A stretch of DNA of 64,000 nt from Methanolinea sp. Its GTDB lineage: Archaea; Halobacteriota; Methanomicrobia; Methanomicrobiales; Methanospirillaceae. Positions 51,979 through 60,772 of the stretch are shown one piece after another. A program made the position numbers and the translations under genes. The notes beneath the pieces were generated by a model. It did no database searches and was not told where the DNA came from. It was given only the letters and a program-made list of their open reading frames with translations. Positions within the stretch are counted from its first letter, which is position 1; each line of letters opens with the position of its first letter. Where the stretch lies: positions 127,290-191,289 of the forward strand of contig JASFYI010000002.1 in assembly GCA_030055515.1 (NCBI GenBank), read 5' to 3'.

Positions 51979-53196
51979 TCACCCTTTCCCAAAGAGGACG
52001 ATCCTGTTCGTGTTCGTGCCCCGGGCGTTGTTGTCCACGCCCCAGATGTGCGAGGTCTTCGTGAAGCGCTGGGTGTTGACGAGGATCCCCTCGCACGAGA
52101 AACCCGCCCGGACACCGAGCGGGACGACGACCTCGTCGAGGGGGAGTGTTCCCCGGCGGATCTCCCCCACCTCGAACGCGACGTAACCCCCGTCGCGCGT
52201 GACCCTGAAGAGCTCGAGGAACGTCTGCTGCATCACCCGCCTCCACTCGGAAAGCGACCTCGTGACGGTCATCCGCCTCTCGGTCTCCTCCGTGTCGATC
52301 CCGCAGAACCAGCAGCGCAGCCAGTTGTCCTTCGAGTACTGGACCACGTCGAGGAAGGGCGGCGACGTGACGGTGAGCTGGACGGAGCAGTCCGGGATGC
52401 AGGGTGTCTCCCGCGCGTCGCACGAGAGGAAGAGACCGCACTCCCCCGCGCGCCGGAGCCGCGCACTCTCCTCGGCCGTCACGTTCCGGACGAGGGACCG
52501 CGTCTTTTTCACGATGATCTCCCGCGTGTCCCTGTACTCCGGGACGAGGCCGTACTTCCTGTTGATTGCCGCCTGCCTCTCGGGCGAGACCGCCTGGTTG
52601 GGGGGGAGCGTGTAGACCGAGAAGAATCCCGGAGAGTGGCCGGTGAGCCTGTTCGTCGCGACCATCCTTATCCACTCGTCGAGGGGGTCCATCGTGCCCT
52701 CCCTCTCCCGCGAGAGGAGGTAGGCCCGGAGCGCGCGGATCTCCCTCTCGGTGTCGGGGTGGTAGAACACGGAGAGGTCCGGCGTGCCCCCGTCCTCCAC
52801 GCTGCACTCCGGTATCTCCGCGAGCCGCGCGGAGACAGATCCGGGGTCGGGGACGAAGAACCGCGGGCGCGTGAGGATCCGGGAGAGGGGGTTGATGTCG
52901 TTTGCGGCGACCCTGCGCCCCCGGAGGCCCGCCTCGATCACCGTCGTCCCGCGCCCCGAGAACGGGTCGTACACGAGGTCTCCCTCCCGCGAGAACCTCT
53001 CGATGAAGAAGGCAGGGAGCTGGGGCTTGAAACACCCCCTGTACGAGATCTCGTGGATCGAGGACGCCTGCCTCTGCCCCGCAGTCCAGAACTCCCCGTG
53101 GATCCTCGCGACGCGGATCCCATAGACCTCGAGCTGCTCGGTCGCGGTCGCGCCCTCGCCGAGGATTGAAGCGACCGTGGAGCCACCCGCACTCAT
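51979..53196 (-). CDS. DNA N4/N6 methyltransferase, solitary
   Basis: A 405-residue SAM-dependent DNA methyltransferase. The SAM motif DPFSGRGTT (77-85) is followed by an AANDINP loop, and the catalytic motif TSPPF lies near 276-280, so it belongs to the order with motif I first. Between them sits a ~130-residue region that could hold target recognition. No restriction endonuclease or specificity gene is adjacent, so it is an orphan regulator-type or maintenance enzyme. The ATG at 53196 is preceded on the coding strand by little Shine-Dalgarno signal. Confidence 0.85.
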   Translation of the reverse strand: MSAGGSTVASILGEGATATEQLEVYGIRVARIHGEFWTAGQRQASSIHEISYRGCFKPQLPAFFIERFSREGDLVYDPFSGRGTTVIEAGLRGRRVAANDINPLSRILTRPRFFVPDPGSVSARLAEIPECSVEDGGTPDLSVFYHPDTEREIRALRAYLLSREREGTMDPLDEWIRMVATNRLTGHSPGFFSVYTLPPNQAVSPERQAAINRKYGLVPEYRDTREIIVKKTRSLVRNVTAEESARLRRAGECGLFLSCDARETPCIPDCSVQLTVTSPPFLDVVQYSKDNWLRCWFCGIDTEETERRMTVTRSLSEWRRVMQQTFLELFRVTRDGGYVAFEVGEIRRGTLPLDEVVVPLGVRAGFSCEGILVNTQRFTKTSHIWGVDNNARGTNTNRIVLFGKG

Positions 53197-53292
53197 CTAA
53201 GGTGGATTGGGAACGCGCGGTCTTGAACTTTCCATGGGGGGCAGTCCGTCCCGGAGGCATGATATACCGCGGGGCCACAGGATCTCAAGTCC

Positions 53293-53844
53293 ATGAATGA
53301 GCAGGCGAGGAAGATCGTCCACCTCTCCTTCGGTGTAGCGATCTCGGCGGCAATACTCCTCCTGCCGGCGGGGCAGGCCGAAATGATCCTCGCCGCCGGC
53401 CTCGTCGCGGGCCTCGCCCTCGCGGAGCTCGTGAGGGCCGGGTACCGCGTCCCGCTCGTCTCCTCCCTCGTCGACCGCCTCGAGCGGGAAGGCGAGTTCC
53501 CGGGGAAGGGGGCGGCGTACTTCGTCGCGAGCGCACTCGCGTGCACGGTATTCTTCCCGCCGGCCGTCGCGGCCGCGGGGGTCCTCTCCCTCTCCGTCCT
53601 CGACGCGGTCTCCGCACTCGCGGGGAGGGCGTTTGGGAGGGTGAGGATTTGGGGGGCAAAGACACTGGAGGGATCGCTCGCGGGAATCGCGGCGAACACC
53701 GCGGTCCTCTCCCTCATCATCGGACCCGGGACGGCGTTCCTCGTCTCGGTGGTCGCGGGGACCGTGGAGCTCCTCGCTCCGGTCGACGACAACCTCCTCG
53801 TCCCCCCCGCGGCGTGCACCTGCCTCTCCCTCCTCCCGCCCTGA
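53293..53844 (+). CDS. Dolichol kinase-like CTP-dependent lipid kinase
   Basis: A 183-residue membrane protein with about six helices. Family motifs of the SEC59/DGK1/VTE5 group are visible: an N-terminal ARKIVHLSFG, GKGAAYFVAS, DAVSALAGRAFGR and KTLEGSLAGI. These proteins phosphorylate isoprenoid alcohols or lipids with CTP. In archaea a role in dolichol or geranylgeraniol salvage is likely. It is followed by nreA in the same direction. Confidence 0.8.
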   Translation: MNEQARKIVHLSFGVAISAAILLLPAGQAEMILAAGLVAGLALAELVRAGYRVPLVSSLVDRLEREGEFPGKGAAYFVASALACTVFFPPAVAAAGVLSLSVLDAVSALAGRAFGRVRIWGAKTLEGSLAGIAANTAVLSLIIGPGTAFLVSVVAGTVELLAPVDDNLLVPPAACTCLSLLPP

Positions 53845-53907
53845 AAGGCCGCACTTTCCCCCCGCGATCCCATTGTTTATCCGCGGCGCGGGCGAAGGAA
53901 TCCATGG

Positions 53908-55071
53908 ATGGGACTGGGGAAGGCGGCGTACCTCAGGGCGATCACGAGGCCGGTCGTGGCGCGGTCCTGCCCCGCGGGCAGGACGATGGAGGGGGCGACA
54001 CCGCCCGCGATCTTCGTCGGGAGCTGGAATTACCCGAAGGTCTTCGCGGGGCCCCTCGTCGCGCCCGTGCGGGGAGAATGCGGGATCATGGACACCCCGG
54101 AAGCGTGGATCCCGGCGGGGTGGACGCAGGAGGACATCCTCGCCTGCAGGCTCTCGCTCGTCAGGGGAAAGAGGTTCCACGATGTGACGCGCGTCGAGGA
54201 CCCCTTCGCGGTCAGGCTGCAGGAGATCGCCCTCTCCTCGACCTCCCCGGGGGGCGAGGTCTCTTTCTCGAGGCCCCCCTCCGGGGTATCCCTCTCCGAG
54301 GAGCACGCCCCGCACGGGCCGAGCGCGCCGCTCGAGGACTTCAGGGTGGAGTGCGGCCGGTTCGATCCCCTCCTCGAGCGCTGCTTCCACGACGGCGACC
54401 TCCCTGCCGCGGAGGCGATCGTCTCCCTCCACGAGAGGGGGGTCCCGTTCTCCCGGATAGAAAAGGCCCTCTCGGCCGGGGCTCTCGGGGAAAGGCGCAA
54501 GAGGCGGCTCGTTCCCACGCGCTGGGCGATAACTGCATGCGACTCTGTCCTCGCGGACCACTTCCTCCGGCAGGTGCGGCGCAACAGGGTCATCGACGCG
54601 GTGAGGGTCCACGAGTTCTCGAGCCTCCACAACCACTACGCGGTCATCCTCCTTCCCACGCCGTGGGAGTACGAGTGGATAGAGGCATTCGTGAGGATCA
54701 GGGGGCAGGAGGAGGTCGTCTTCTCAGACCACGAGGGACCGCGGGGAAAACAGGAATATTCCTGCGTCGGCGGCTGCTACTACTCGTGCAAGATGGCCGT
54801 CCTCGAGGCCCTCGCCGCGTCGGGCCTCCAGGCGGGGGCGATCGTCCTGCGGGAGGCGCGGACAGGCTACGTGCCGCTCGGCGTCTTCAACGTCCGGGAG
54901 AATGTCCGGCAGGCGATGCAGCAGCCGTACAGGGAATTCGAGGACCTGCAGGGTGCCCTTCGGGACGTCTCCTCGCGGATGGTCCTCCCCGCGAACCGGT
55001 ACATCGCGGAGAGCAGGCTGCTTTCAGACCGGCTGAGGGACCGCCAGGCAACCCTCGACAGGTTCACGTGA
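53908..55071 (+). CDS. nreA: DNA repair protein NreA with PCNA-binding tail
   Basis: A 387-residue archaeal Nre family protein implicated in repair of DNA damage with the UvrABC system in haloarchaea. Conserved blocks are FVGSWNYPKVFAGPLV, ACRLSLVRGKRF, RRLVPTRWAITACDS and YSCVGGCYYSCKMAVLEAL. The last residues, QATLDRFT (380-387), match the PIP box QxxLxxF, which binds the PCNA clamp. The N-terminal zinc finger found in many NreA proteins is missing: it starts directly at the first helix with a single cysteine. Confidence 0.9.
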   Translation: MGLGKAAYLRAITRPVVARSCPAGRTMEGATPPAIFVGSWNYPKVFAGPLVAPVRGECGIMDTPEAWIPAGWTQEDILACRLSLVRGKRFHDVTRVEDPFAVRLQEIALSSTSPGGEVSFSRPPSGVSLSEEHAPHGPSAPLEDFRVECGRFDPLLERCFHDGDLPAAEAIVSLHERGVPFSRIEKALSAGALGERRKRRLVPTRWAITACDSVLADHFLRQVRRNRVIDAVRVHEFSSLHNHYAVILLPTPWEYEWIEAFVRIRGQEEVVFSDHEGPRGKQEYSCVGGCYYSCKMAVLEALAASGLQAGAIVLREARTGYVPLGVFNVRENVRQAMQQPYREFEDLQGALRDVSSRMVLPANRYIAESRLLSDRLRDRQATLDRFT

Positions 55072-55195
55072 GGGGGGTCTCCCGGCGGCCCGCACGTGGG
55101 GGGACGCGCCTCTCCGCGGCCACCCCCACCCGCATCCTCCCGGGCCCGGGTCCCATGGGGAGGAGGAGGGCGCGGGTGGTGTGCCTGAGGGGGAT

Positions 55196-55212
55196 TTGCC
55201 GCCGGGCGGCAA
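55196..55212. terminator. Palindrome between nreA and the two-component operon
   Basis: TTGCCGCC and GGCGGCAA flank one central base and make a perfect stem between two convergent genes, 124 bases after the nreA stop and 33 bases before the other gene's stop. It may end both transcripts; no T run is seen, so this is tentative. Confidence 0.35.
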
Positions 55213-55245
55213 GTGAAATGGCAACGAAGATTCCTGAGTCGTCAC

Positions 55246-56835
55246 TCACGTCTTTTCCGCGATGTCGACCCGGGCGGGCAGGTGTCCCTCGGGGAACCTG
55301 TACATCCCCACCGGAACGACGATATCGAACCGTGCCCCCCTGCCGTATTCGCCCGTTTCGCGGATGGAGATCTCCGTGATGGAGAGGATCTCGCGGACGA
55401 GGAAGAGGGAGCGGTTCTTCTTCCCCAGCGCGTCCTTCTCGAAGATGAGGCTCTTTTTCTCCTCGGGGATTCCCGCGCCGTCGTCCTCGAAGAAGATCGT
55501 CAGCCCCTGTTCGGATTCCCGGCACGACAGCGAGATCTCCGTCGCACCCGCGCCGTGCGCGATCACGTTCTCGATGAGGAAGTAAAAGACCTTCTCGAGG
55601 AGGGGATCGGCGTATATTTCGAGGCCCCTCACGTCGATCCGGTGCGAAATCCCCCGCATGTCGATGTGCGAGGCGGCGAGGAGGAACGTGAATGTGACGT
55701 CCTGCCACGCGGGGGGGTTCTGGCCGAGGCTCTGGAAGATCCTTGCGAATTCGAGTGTCTTCTCGAGGGACTGGAGCAGGGTCCCCATCTTTTCGAGGTA
55801 CCTGTCCCTGTGCGGTTCGTGGTGGTCCTTTGCGGCGAGGTCGACGTACCCGGAGAGCGAGTAGAGGATATTCTGGATATCCTCGAAGGTTATCGCGTTC
55901 AGGATATTCAGCTTCTTCGTTGCGCGGTGGAGGGCTTCCTCCGCGAGGACCTGGTCGGTTATGTCCTCGGATATGCCGAGGAGGTAGCGCGGTTCTCCCT
56001 TGGTGTCGGGGACGGCGATCTTCTTTGTGTGGAGGATCCTCGTCCCCCTGTGTTTCGTGTGGATGCTCTCCCGCGGGATGTCGAGGATCTTGTTCCCGTC
56101 GAGGACCTCCCGGTCTTTCTCCCTGAAGAATGCCGCCTCGTGCGGGGGGAAAAAGTCGAAATCGGTCTTCCCGTACATCTCCTCCCTCGAATACCCGAGC
56201 AGCTGCTCGGCCGCCCTGTTGAAGCGGACGAAGGAGAGGTCCCTTGCGTCCTTCACGAATACCATGTCCGGGATATTCTCGATGATGGCATTCAGGAAGG
56301 TTTCGCTCTCGGAGAGGCGCTTCTCTACCCGGCACTTCTCGGCGATCTCGTTCTCGAGATCACGCATCTTCTTCTCGAGTTTCCGGAAGAGGACCTCGTT
56401 GTACTGGCGCAGTATCTCCATCTCCTCGCCGAGCGGCCTTGCAGGGGGCGGAGCGCGTTTCTCGCGGTACCTCTGGAGCACGTCGAGGATCAGCCGGGCG
56501 AGAACCTCTGTCTTCTGCGGTTTCACGATGAAGAGGTCGGCCCCGAGGCTCATCGCGAACTTCTCGTCGCGGGGATCGGTGTACGTCGCGGTGTAGAAGA
56601 CGAACGGGATGTCCCTGAGCGTTTCGTCCGCCTTCCACCTCCTGCAGAGTTCAAAGCCGTCCATGACGGGCATCAGGATATCCGAAATGACCATGTCGGG
56701 AGGGTTTTTCCGCGCCATCTCGAGTGCGGTGGCCCCGTTCCTCGCGGAGGTGACGGTGTAGCCTTCGCCCCGGAGTACCGTCTCGAGGAGGTATAGGTTC
56801 CGCGCGTTGTCGTCGACGATCAGGATGGTGGTCAT
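55246..56835 (-). CDS. Response regulator-PAS-HATPase hybrid protein without phospho-His
   Basis: A 529-residue cytoplasmic protein. Receiver domain 1-120 with Asp52 in ISDILMP and Lys105, coiled coil (about 140-175), PAS (about 175-300), then a helical region and HATPase (about 400-515; EDDGAGIP). Methanomicrobial kinases of this architecture usually have a LNSITRHDI-type H box; here the aligned segment is LNAITFEDIQN with Glu318 at the histidine position. Autokinase activity at that site is thus unlikely. ATG 56835 overlaps the upstream regulator gene's stop. Confidence 0.85.
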   Translation of the reverse strand: MTTILIVDDNARNLYLLETVLRGEGYTVTSARNGATALEMARKNPPDMVISDILMPVMDGFELCRRWKADETLRDIPFVFYTATYTDPRDEKFAMSLGADLFIVKPQKTEVLARLILDVLQRYREKRAPPPARPLGEEMEILRQYNEVLFRKLEKKMRDLENEIAEKCRVEKRLSESETFLNAIIENIPDMVFVKDARDLSFVRFNRAAEQLLGYSREEMYGKTDFDFFPPHEAAFFREKDREVLDGNKILDIPRESIHTKHRGTRILHTKKIAVPDTKGEPRYLLGISEDITDQVLAEEALHRATKKLNILNAITFEDIQNILYSLSGYVDLAAKDHHEPHRDRYLEKMGTLLQSLEKTLEFARIFQSLGQNPPAWQDVTFTFLLAASHIDMRGISHRIDVRGLEIYADPLLEKVFYFLIENVIAHGAGATEISLSCRESEQGLTIFFEDDGAGIPEEKKSLIFEKDALGKKNRSLFLVREILSITEISIRETGEYGRGARFDIVVPVGMYRFPEGHLPARVDIAEKT

Positions 56836-57218
56836 CCGGGTTCACCACGGGCTCCCTTCATGTGCAGGTATCCGTCAATCTGGTCCGCGAAGGTCATGGG
56901 ATTGATCGGTTTCTCGATGTACCCGTTGCAGCCGGCAGCGAGGGCCTTCTCGCGGTCGCCCACCATCGCGTACGAGGTGAGGGCGACGATGGGGATATCC
57001 CCGAGGTCCGGGCGCGAGCGCATCTCCCTCGCAGTGTCGTACCCGCTCATGCCCGGTAACTGGATGTCGAGGAGGACGAGGTCGGGCCTGTGCGAGGCCG
57101 CGAGCTCCACGCCCTCCCTCCCGTCGCGCGCCCGCATCACCTCGTGGCCGCGTGCACGCAGGATGAAGCTCACGAGGTAGAAGTTCTGGTCGTTGTCCTC
57201 GATGTAGAGGATCTTCAC
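56832..57218 (-). CDS. Single-domain response regulator
   Basis: A 128-residue receiver domain with the acidic pair in IEDND (residues 6-10), the phosphoacceptor Asp51 in VLLDIQLPG, a Thr in ALTSY and a Lys in YIEKPINP. No output domain follows, so it works through protein contact or as a relay between the adjacent kinases. GTG 57218 overlaps the kinase stop by four bases; the regulator-PAS gene overlaps at the other end. A long upstream extension of the frame has no homology. Confidence 0.9.
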   Translation of the reverse strand: MKILYIEDNDQNFYLVSFILRARGHEVMRARDGREGVELAASHRPDLVLLDIQLPGMSGYDTAREMRSRPDLGDIPIVALTSYAMVGDREKALAAGCNGYIEKPINPMTFADQIDGYLHMKGARGEPG

Positions 57219-59134
57219 GGCGACACCCCCTTCCCCGTGGGTATCGTGAAGGAGAAGGTGCTCCCCTTCCCCGGTTCGCTCTCGACCCGGATTGTCCCTC
57301 CCATCATCTCCACGAGTCTCTTTGATATCGAGAGGCCAAGCCCCGTGCCCCCGTACTGCCGCGTGAGTCCCGTGTCGACCTGGCTGAAAGGCTTGAATAT
57401 CTCCTCCAAGTCCTCGGGCCTTATCCCGATTCCCGTGTCGCTCACGGCGACGTGGACGAACGGCCCCTCCCGCGTGCACCGGACGCGGACGTGTCCCGAC
57501 TCGGTGAACTTCACCGCGTTCGAGAGGAGGTTGAGGAGAACCTGTTCCACGCGGCGCCTGTCGCCCACGACCTCACCCACGTCCGGCGCCACCTCGGCCT
57601 CGAGGGAGAGGCCCTTTGCCTCTGCCTGCGGCCTCATGGATTTCACGACTTTCCCTATGGCATCCTCCATGGCAAAGGGTTCGCGGGCGAGGGTCAGCTG
57701 GCCCGCCTCGATCTTCGAGATATCGAGGACGTCGTTGATGAGGGCGAGGAGGTGCTCGGCACTCTGGGAGATGATCTCGAGTTGTTTCCTCTGCTCCTCG
57801 TTCAGCGGCCCCGCGAGACCCTGCAGGAGGACGCCGGAGAATCCGATGATGGAGTTGAGCGGCGTGCGCAGTTCGTGGGACATCGTCGCGAGGAATACCG
57901 ACTTCAGCCTGTCGGCAGACTCCGCGGCCTCCTTCGCGCGCTCGAGTTCGCGGGTTCTCTCGGCGACGAGGTCCTCGAGGTGGTCGCGGTACTCCGAGAG
58001 CTCCCTCAAGGCCTGCTGCCGCGCCCGGTCCACATCCCTTATCTTCTCGACCATGGCCTTGAAGGAACGGCTGAGTATCCCGATCTCGCCCGACTCTGCC
58101 GGCTCGATCTCCTGTTCGAGGTCACCCGTCTCGGCGATCTTCCTGCTCACGGCGGTCAGGTCGGTCAGGGGCCCGATGACAGTGTGGTTGAGCACGACGA
58201 TCGTGATCGCGCTGAGCAGCAGGAGGGCGAGGAGGACGAAGGTGAGGATATTCCAGACCGAATCGTTGATCTTTTGCTCGACGAATCCCGGCGGGATGAC
58301 CATCGCGATCTTCCACCCGAGTTCCGGGGACGTGAGGTGGACGAGGTACCTCCCATTGGAGACGAGGATTCCCCTGTCCTGTGCGAGGAATGCACCCGCC
58401 TGGTCCCCGAGGATGTCGCTCACGTGCGTGAAGAGGCGTTCCCTGTCCCGCGACGCGAGGACCGTCCCGTTCCCGTCGGTGAGGATCATCTCCCTGCCGT
58501 CGCCGAGGTCGAAGCCCGATATGTAGTCCGTCAGGTTCGCGAGGGTTATGTCGGCCCCGACGACGCCGTAAACGTGACCCTCCGCGTCGAGGAGCGCCGT
58601 CACTATCCCGATGTTCACGTCGGGCGTCGTCACCGCCCTGTAGGGTTCCGTCACCACCACCTCGCCGGGGTGCTCCTTCGCGAGGATGTACCAGGGCCGG
58701 ACGCGCGGGTCGTACGCGGTCGGCCTCGCACGGGGGTAGGAACGGACGAATGTCCCGGTCTCACGCCCCATGTAGACAGAGCTGACATACGGGTGGGTCT
58801 GCTGGTACGCACGCATGATATCGATGATCTTCTGCTCCCTCTCCCCGATGGAGTACTGGAAGGTCTCCTCGGATGCGTTCAGGAACGAGGTGAACCCCGT
58901 GTCATCGGGGGTGCGGACATCCTCGTTGACAGAGAGCTCGTGGACATCGTACTTGACGCTCCTCACGAAGCCCGAGAGGGCAAAGTCGATGTGCTGGAGC
59001 TGGCTGATCGATTCGTTCGTGATCCTGTCGAGGTTCTGGCTGTGGAGGGTCGCGGGGAGGACTCCGCCGATGAGTACCAGCACGAGGAACGCGATTGCGA
59101 GGTAGAGGAGGACGACCCTTGACTGGAGTTTCAC
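57215..59134 (-). CDS. Membrane sensor histidine kinase (dCache-HAMP-HisKA-HATPase)
   Basis: A 639-residue sensor kinase: helix 1 (about 7-29), a dCache extracellular domain (30-300) with the YDPRVRPWY-type motif (RPWYILAKE), helix 2 (about 300-325), HAMP (about 325-378), coiled coil, HisKA with His420 in [10 protein letters not shown], HATPase with [15 protein letters not shown] and GTGLGLS. All kinase motifs are present. It begins a three-gene unit with the two regulators that overlap it. dCache domains often bind amino acids or carboxylates; the ligand here is not known. Confidence 0.93.
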   Translation of the reverse strand: MKLQSRVVLLYLAIAFLVLVLIGGVLPATLHSQNLDRITNESISQLQHIDFALSGFVRSVKYDVHELSVNEDVRTPDDTGFTSFLNASEETFQYSIGEREQKIIDIMRAYQQTHPYVSSVYMGRETGTFVRSYPRARPTAYDPRVRPWYILAKEHPGEVVVTEPYRAVTTPDVNIGIVTALLDAEGHVYGVVGADITLANLTDYISGFDLGDGREMILTDGNGTVLASRDRERLFTHVSDILGDQAGAFLAQDRGILVSNGRYLVHLTSPELGWKIAMVIPPGFVEQKINDSVWNILTFVLLALLLLSAITIVVLNHTVIGPLTDLTAVSRKIAETGDLEQEIEPAESGEIGILSRSFKAMVEKIRDVDRARQQALRELSEYRDHLEDLVAERTRELERAKEAAESADRLKSVFLATMSHELRTPLNSIIGFSGVLLQGLAGPLNEEQRKQLEIISQSAEHLLALINDVLDISKIEAGQLTLAREPFAMEDAIGKVVKSMRPQAEAKGLSLEAEVAPDVGEVVGDRRRVEQVLLNLLSNAVKFTESGHVRVRCTREGPFVHVAVSDTGIGIRPEDLEEIFKPFSQVDTGLTRQYGGTGLGLSISKRLVEMMGGTIRVESEPGKGSTFSFTIPTGKGVSP

Positions 59135-59177
59135 GTTGAGCGAGCGGTATCCGTCCGGGGTGATATAGCTTGTTTTT

Positions 59178-59195
59178 CCCCGCGTTCCCGCGGGG
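59178..59195. repeat. Perfect inverted repeat
   Basis: CCCCGCG and CGCGGGG flank TTCC, forming a seven-base GC stem in the spacer before the sensor kinase gene (minus strand). It is preceded by TTTTT on the plus strand. On the minus strand it is followed by AAAAA, so it is not a conventional terminator for tfrB; it may be a regulator site. Confidence 0.3.
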
Positions 59196-59227
59196 AGCGG
59201 GCAGCCGGGCAGCGGGAAAGACTCCCC

Positions 59228-59320
59228 TCACGCGGGCTTCTCCCCCGCGAGCGGCAGGGAGAGGGAGACGGTCGTCCCCTCCCCCGGCCCCCCGGGGAGA
59301 ACCCCCCCCCATGCGTCTCT
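59228..59320 (-). pseudogene. Relic of a histidine kinase HATPase C-terminus
   Basis: Right after the tfrB stop, in the same frame, the minus strand reads on as a short open segment ending GPGEGTTVSLSLPLAGEK then PA and stop. The GPGEGTT...LPL pattern is the last strand pair of HATPase_c domains. It lacks the rest of the kinase, so it is probably a decayed fragment of a gene removed between tfrB and the kinase. It is about 30 codons only and the match is by eye. Confidence 0.4.
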
Positions 59321-60772
59321 CTATCCCTTCTTCCTGTCCTTCTCCCTGTACCCCTCGAGGAGGAGGGAGGTCACGTTCCGCACCGGCCTGCCCGTGTGCT
59401 CCGAGAGGTGGAACTCGCAGAACGGGCAGGAGCTCACCACGATGTCGGCGCCCGTCTTCTCGATCTCCCTGCGCCTGTTCTCCGCGAGGGCGGCCGCGAC
59501 CTGCGGCATCCCGGACCGGACCCCGCCGCCCGACCCGCAGCACACGGCCGGCATCTCGACGAGGTCCGCGACCTGCGTGATGAGCGCGCGGGGCTGGTCC
59601 CGTATCCCCTGCCCGCGGAGGAGGTGGCAGGGATCGTGGTAGGTGACCCTCACCGGGAGCCGCGCCGGCGGCTCGATCCCGAACTTCGTGAGGACCTCGT
59701 TGATGTCCATGACGCGGAACGGCGTCCTGTAGTCGTTCTTCAGGGTTGACCCGCACCCCGCGCACATCGTGAGGACCGTGTCGATGCCCCGGAAGACGAA
59801 CGCATCGACGTTCCTCTTTTGGAGGGTGTCGAGGAAGTCGATCTGCCCGGTGCGGATGAGGGGTGACCCGCAGCAGACCTGTTCCCTCGGGATGACGACC
59901 CGGATCCCGTTCCTCTTCAGGACCTCCATCGCGTCGCGGGCGGTCTGTGGGAGGCGGCCGTTGTACATGCAGCCCACGAAGAACCCGACCGTCGCTTTCG
60001 CCGGGCCCTCGGGCTCGATGACCTCGGGTGCATCCTCGAGGAACGTCGGGCCCGTCCGGACGATGCTCCTCCCCGTCTCGCGGACCAGCCGGGCGACCTC
60101 CTGGTGGCGGGGGAGGGTGAGCCCCCTCCTGTTCGCGAGCGCCCGCAGTTTCTCGATCGCCTTGCCGGGGATCTCGATCTCCTTCGGGCAGACCTTCCAG
60201 CAGGCCTGGCACGACGTGCAGGCGAAGAGACCGCGCGAGACCGCCTCGGTGACGCGGTCGCCCGTGTCCCTCGGGTCTAGCGCGAGCCGCATCTCCTGCC
60301 GCATCGCCGTCGGGCCGTCGAAAGCCGCGACGTCCATCGCGGGGCAGACCGAGACGCAGCAGAGGCACTCGATGCAGCTGCGCAGCGGTTTTAGGAGCGC
60401 GACCCTCTCCCCCTCGGGGACGATCCCCTCGCCGCTCGGCCGGATCCGGGGGAGTTTCTCGAGGAACGGCTCGAGGTCGACGACGAGGTCCTTCTTCACC
60501 GGGAGGTCGAGCGGCTCGATGGTCATCCCGTCGGCCGCCTCCACCATGCACGCGAGGCCGGGCTCGCCGTTGATGCGGACGGCGCAGCTCCCGCACTGCC
60601 CCGCGCCGCAGCAGGAGCGGAAGGAGAGCGTCGGGTCGACCTCGTCGTGGATCGCCTGCAGGACGTGGAGGACGCGAGCCCCCTCGTTCACCTCCACCGC
60701 GTAGTTCTGGAAGTGCGGTTTCTCGTCGGTCTCCGGGTCGAACCGGAAGACCCTCACGTGGATCTTCCTCAT
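59321..60772 (-). CDS. tfrB: Thiol:fumarate reductase subunit B
   Basis: The iron-sulfur/CCG subunit of the enzyme that reduces fumarate with coenzymes M and B, forming the heterodisulfide. The 483-residue protein has an N-terminal [2Fe-2S] domain (SCCGAGQCGSC, Cys54/55, 60, 63, 75), two [4Fe-4S] motifs (CIECLCCVSVCP and CTSCQACWKVCP) and two CCG domains (VCCGSP and CCGSGGG), as in succinate dehydrogenase-like TfrB and HdrB. ATG 60772 overlaps the tfrA stop (ATGA). Present in Methanothermobacter and Methanomicrobiales. Confidence 0.94.
   Translation of the reverse strand: MRKIHVRVFRFDPETDEKPHFQNYAVEVNEGARVLHVLQAIHDEVDPTLSFRSCCGAGQCGSCAVRINGEPGLACMVEAADGMTIEPLDLPVKKDLVVDLEPFLEKLPRIRPSGEGIVPEGERVALLKPLRSCIECLCCVSVCPAMDVAAFDGPTAMRQEMRLALDPRDTGDRVTEAVSRGLFACTSCQACWKVCPKEIEIPGKAIEKLRALANRRGLTLPRHQEVARLVRETGRSIVRTGPTFLEDAPEVIEPEGPAKATVGFFVGCMYNGRLPQTARDAMEVLKRNGIRVVIPREQVCCGSPLIRTGQIDFLDTLQKRNVDAFVFRGIDTVLTMCAGCGSTLKNDYRTPFRVMDINEVLTKFGIEPPARLPVRVTYHDPCHLLRGQGIRDQPRALITQVADLVEMPAVCCGSGGGVRSGMPQVAAALAENRRREIEKTGADIVVSSCPFCEFHLSEHTGRPVRNVTSLLLEGYREKDRKKG

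Noticed and set aside
59178-59195. Rho-independent-like terminator for tfrB
   Set aside because: On the minus strand the stem is followed by A residues, not U, and it lies beyond the relic kinase tail.
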